Part shown: positions 60,931 through 64,000 of the stretch, one piece after another
How the letters are laid out: every line of letters starts with the position of its first letter
How positions within the stretch are numbered: position 1 is the stretch's first letter
NCBI GenBank assembly: GCA_050084985.1
Contig: JBITNC010000001.1
Coordinates: forward strand, 110,298,001-110,362,000
DNA: 64,000 nt
Direction of reading: 5' to 3'
DNA from: Nageia nagi
Lineage: Eukaryota > Pinophyta
Notes under the pieces: generated by a model
Database searches by the model: none
The model's input: only the letters and a program-made list of their open reading frames with translations
What the model was told of the DNA's origin: nothing
Made by a program: the position numbers and the translations under genes

Positions 60931-61330
60931 TAATAAAACTTCATGTATATGGGGCTAACCATAGTTTAATTAACCTACACATGTTAAATAATAAGAGTAA
61001 GGGTTAATCAACTTACATTTAAAGTCCAAGTAAAGTTCGATTAACCTTTACATTAACCTATGTATTAATGGATTAGCCTATACCATTAATGACATCCTTG
61101 ATATGTGAGATAGACATTCAAGGTGGTGAGTTCAAGGTTAAACAAATGAGTTTATCAAACTCTATTTATATAGGCTTAATATTGTTAAATTAACCTAATA
61201 ATATAGGTTATTTAAAGGGGGTTAATTGAACTCCATTTATATAGGCTAAATACAATTCAATTAACCCAATAATAATGAGTATGGGTTAAACAAAATTTGA
61301 TCAACCATGGAGGTTTAAATGAAGTGCATT
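60930..61330. repeat. Imperfect tandem repeat of about 70 bp
   Basis: Units share ACTyyATTTATATAGGCTAA, AATTAACC and a closing GGGTTAA. Clear units start near 60936, 61160 and 61231; more decayed ones lie between. The last two are 71 bp apart. Confidence 0.6.
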
Positions 61331-61479
61331 GAGTTAGGATAATTTAAGTTCATATAAATAGCCATAATAAATGTTTGTTAGACAATATAATACATTATCA
61401 ACCTAGTAGTCAGATTACCAAATTTCACCATTCATTATCAAGTATCCTTGCTATAGACATGAATTGCATAACCTAATAA

Positions 61480-61900
61480 GCTTGACCATAATCAATGATG
61501 CTTGATGATAACCCATGATGCCCAACTATATTCTATGATGATTAACTATCTCCCACAATTCTTAATAATCTCCCATGATGCCCAATAATCTCCCATGATG
61601 CCTAATAATCTCCCATGATGCTTGATAATCTACCATGATGCCTAAAATAGTGAATGATGCATGATAATATCCCATGATTCTTGATTATATTCCATGATAC
61701 CTAAATATTTTCCATGGTGCTTAATAATGGTTAATGATGTTTGAAAACCTCCCATGATGCCCGAATATCTCCCATGGTGTCTGATTATCTCCCATGATAG
61801 TCAATAATCTCCCATGATGCTAAAAAAAAGGTCAATAATACCCTAAAATCTCCCATGATGCCCTACTATATCCCATGATGCTTGATAATGGTTAATGAAG
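61480..61900. repeat. 20-bp minisatellite
   Basis: The consensus TAATAATCTCCCATGATGCC is repeated about 18-20 times with many substitutions. The best run is 61563-61640, where four units follow each other with few changes. Farther units keep the core CCCATGATGC. A secondary TAATGGTTAATGATG variant occurs at about 61725 and 61887. Confidence 0.85.
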
Positions 61901-62880
61901 CCAAAAAATATTTGAGGAAACCATGAATGCAATATCCTAAAATATTTGCATTCCTTGAATTTATCTTGATCATGCATCTTGTTAAATATTTGCCAAGCTT
62001 TATGAATTCTTACATATTTTACTTACATGGCTAACAAGGCATTCAAAACCACAACATTGAAACTTATGAACCTTGACTAACCATTTAATATTGTATCATA
62101 TTCTAATAGAATACAATTCTTAAACATTGACTCATATAATTTGTTATTAATATTTTACTACAATATGCATATTGTATGTTTTATGCATACGATTTTTATG
62201 TATTCTTAAAGGAGTGGGGTTTACCATGATATGGTCTATTTGACATTTCATAATGAAGTAAACTAATGAATATAATAGTAAAGTAAATAATCAAATATAA
62301 AAGATTTACCTAATCACCACAAGCTCACCAAAATAATATCCAAATAATGAAATATTGCTGAACACCAACTGTCTAATATTCAAACATGATGAATATATCT
62401 AAAGGAAACATTATTTTTATTAATATTCAAATATGGATAGTTACATATATATGTAGAAAATACCATACAATATAACTATTCTTGAAATAATCTAACAACC
62501 TTTTGTTAAAATAATGGAAAAAAGGTTTGGATATGATAATCCTCAAATATTTGTCAAATACTTGGGGAATCAACTGCAACATATAAACAAAACTATCAGG
62601 GTTTTCTCAATGGATGTATTCCTGAAAATAAGAAATACACTAGTATGAGAATACAAAAATGGCACATAAAGAAATTAAAATGATAGAAAATGCACTTGTA
62701 AAAGATAAAAATAAAAAATATGTACCTTTGGATAGTGAAAATGGAGAATAGGGTATCATCAAATAAAATCTTATAGGAAACAATAGTGACTCAATTTTTC
62801 CCCAACTCTTTTTTCCTATTTTGTACTATTTCATTAGGAACCTGAGATATGTTTTTGTATTCCTTTATATCAAATGTATA
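61901..62880. other. AT-rich stretch with no recognised feature
   Basis: Nothing recognisable is seen. Confidence 0.4.
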
Positions 62881-64000
62881 ATCCTCAAGGTATTACTGAA
62901 GGAGAATATTAGAATTTGTTCCTCATTCTAAATCCCCTTGATTTCATGATTTACTTATACCCTAAGTCATGCAAAATCCATCCCAACATAAAGTAAATAC
63001 TAGTATTTATCCATATCTTCACATGAATATTCAAGAACTAGCTTTAGTAAATGGGTAAGTAGCTATTTAATTTTTTCCTTTGTAATTTTATCTTCCCATT
63101 TGAGATTTATATATTTCCATATTTCCTTTGCTTTATCAATAAAGGAACACCTATTACCTTGCTCTATTAATACCTTATGCTCAATATTTTCATAAAGCTT
63201 GATCTTGTTGATTTGGGTGCCAAATGTTTCATTAGTATTTAGAATATTCTAATAATATAAATATTCATACTTATCTCTAAGAAATTTAATAATCATGTTG
63301 ATGGACAACCTATATAATAAGTAAAGATCATATTAGTTTTCCAACTTAACATTAATTTCTTGTATCATTTGAACTCTATCAGTATATTCAACCAAAGTGT
63401 CAATCATATGGTTTTCCTTTTGTAACAAATATTCTACTATCTCTTTTCTAGAATTTCCTAAAAATATCTAAGTTTTAGAAGTAGATGCCATCCCCTTGGC
63501 TCACTTTCATATGAATATATTTCAAATACATAAGTACTTTAGAAACTTCTTTTTTAAAATGAGTTCCTAGTTCATTAATCAAAGTAAGATCATCCTCAGG
63601 ATGATTTACTATTAGATCCTTCATAAACCCTACCTCATCTCATTCAACATTAGCTTCACCCTAGATCTTCTAAGTAGTTGTATCTTCTTCATCATCAATA
63701 AGATATGTTTCTTCTCTTGGCTCTTCACCTCTTTTAGATGATAGATAACCTTCATCATGTTGTTTTGGAATGATAATTTTCCCAATCATCTCATGATCTA
63801 CTTCTTATTTATCATCAACCACACTTTTTCCTTTTCCCTAAAATATAAGTTCAATTTGTTGACTACTAGAACCTATTTCAACTTGTATATCTGAATGGGT
63901 ACTTGGTGGAGGAGGTGCTATAGAAAAAGGAACTACTATTATGGGAAGAGGTTGGAGTTCTATTATAGGATGTTCATACTCCACCTCTTTGCATAATGTG
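62881..64000 (-). pseudogene. Unrecognised protein-like pseudogene, minus strand, cut by the window edge
   Basis: From 64000 down, the minus strand reads EVEYEHPIIELQPLPIIVV, PFSIAPPPPSTHSDIQVEIG, then an acidic part (SKRGEEPREETYLIDDEED) and DEVGFMKDLIVNHPEDDLTL. Near 63490 the frame shifts by one base. From the ATG at 63491 about 200 codons follow: MASTSKT, IFLGNSRKEIVEYLLQKENH, MIDTLVEYTDRVQMIQEINV, RLSINMIIKFLRDKYEYLYY, NKIKLYENIEHKVLIEQGNR, KAKEIWKYINLKWEDKITKE and LLKLVLEYSCEDMDKY. Within these 200 codons the stops are TAG and TAA only; a TGA comes near the end (FA, TGA). The Pro-rich then acidic then helical layout suggests the C-terminal part of a larger protein. The family is unknown to me. 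Confidence 0.5.

Noticed and set aside
61480-61900. CRISPR-like array
   Set aside because: The units are 20 bp, imperfect and without spacers, and the context is plant nuclear DNA.

Overview
The window is nuclear DNA of a land plant, very probably a seed plant with a large, repeat-rich genome. It is AT-rich and holds no intact host gene, no rRNA or tRNA gene that I could recognise, and no bacterial-type gene organisation. Almost everything recognisable is LTR-retrotransposon debris: Ty3/gypsy of the Tat/Ogre-like lineage (dual RNase H, long LTRs), Ty3/gypsy chromovirus with a chromodomain, and a scrap of Ty1/copia. Most reading frames are kept but are studded with TAG and TAA codons where glutamine is expected. 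This is the mark of C-to-T decay of methylated repeats. The species cannot be named from the sequence.

Layout. 1-1937: 3' half of a chromovirus with its 3' LTR, which ends inside a Tat gag (1938-4030). 5165-6830: a repeat block (B) that recurs at 44.2-45.6 kb. 8718-12640: a long Tat-type LTR followed by a gag remnant. 12.65-15.6 kb: minus-strand leader and LTR debris. 17.8-22.66 kb: block A, carrying a broken plant-mobile-domain (PMD) gene on the plus strand and an unrecognised conserved frame on the minus strand. 23.27-28.8 kb: a decayed minus-strand Tat element (gag, PR, RT, RNase H, integrase). 28.9-30.4 kb: a chimeric junction. 30.4-33.75 and 42.38-44.23 kb: the second copy of block A, split by the best element of the window.

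That element (33757-42378) has two LTRs of 887 bp each, a 5-bp target duplication AAAGT, a primer binding site, gag, PR, RT, RNase H, a second RNase H, integrase and a 3' untranslated tandem-repeat region. The unsplit copy of block A near 20786 gives a paralogous empty site. At 45630-49060 lies a related element that kept LTR, PBS, gag and the 3' region but lacks pol. From 49.1 to 52.9 kb the minus strand carries an unrecognised acidic frame, a Tat LTR and a chromovirus LTR. 54.9-55.4 kb has a copia gag scrap with two tandem PBS-like sites. 58.5-59.9 kb (+) and 62.9-64 kb (-) hold two unrecognised protein-like pseudogenes, separated by two minisatellites (60.9-61.9 kb).

The region reads as nested insertions: older blocks A and B and Tat leaders first, then the chromovirus and Tat insertions that cut them, and the 33.7-42.4 kb element among the youngest (LTRs differ at about one base in twenty over the part I compared by eye). 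All alignments and translations here were made by eye.
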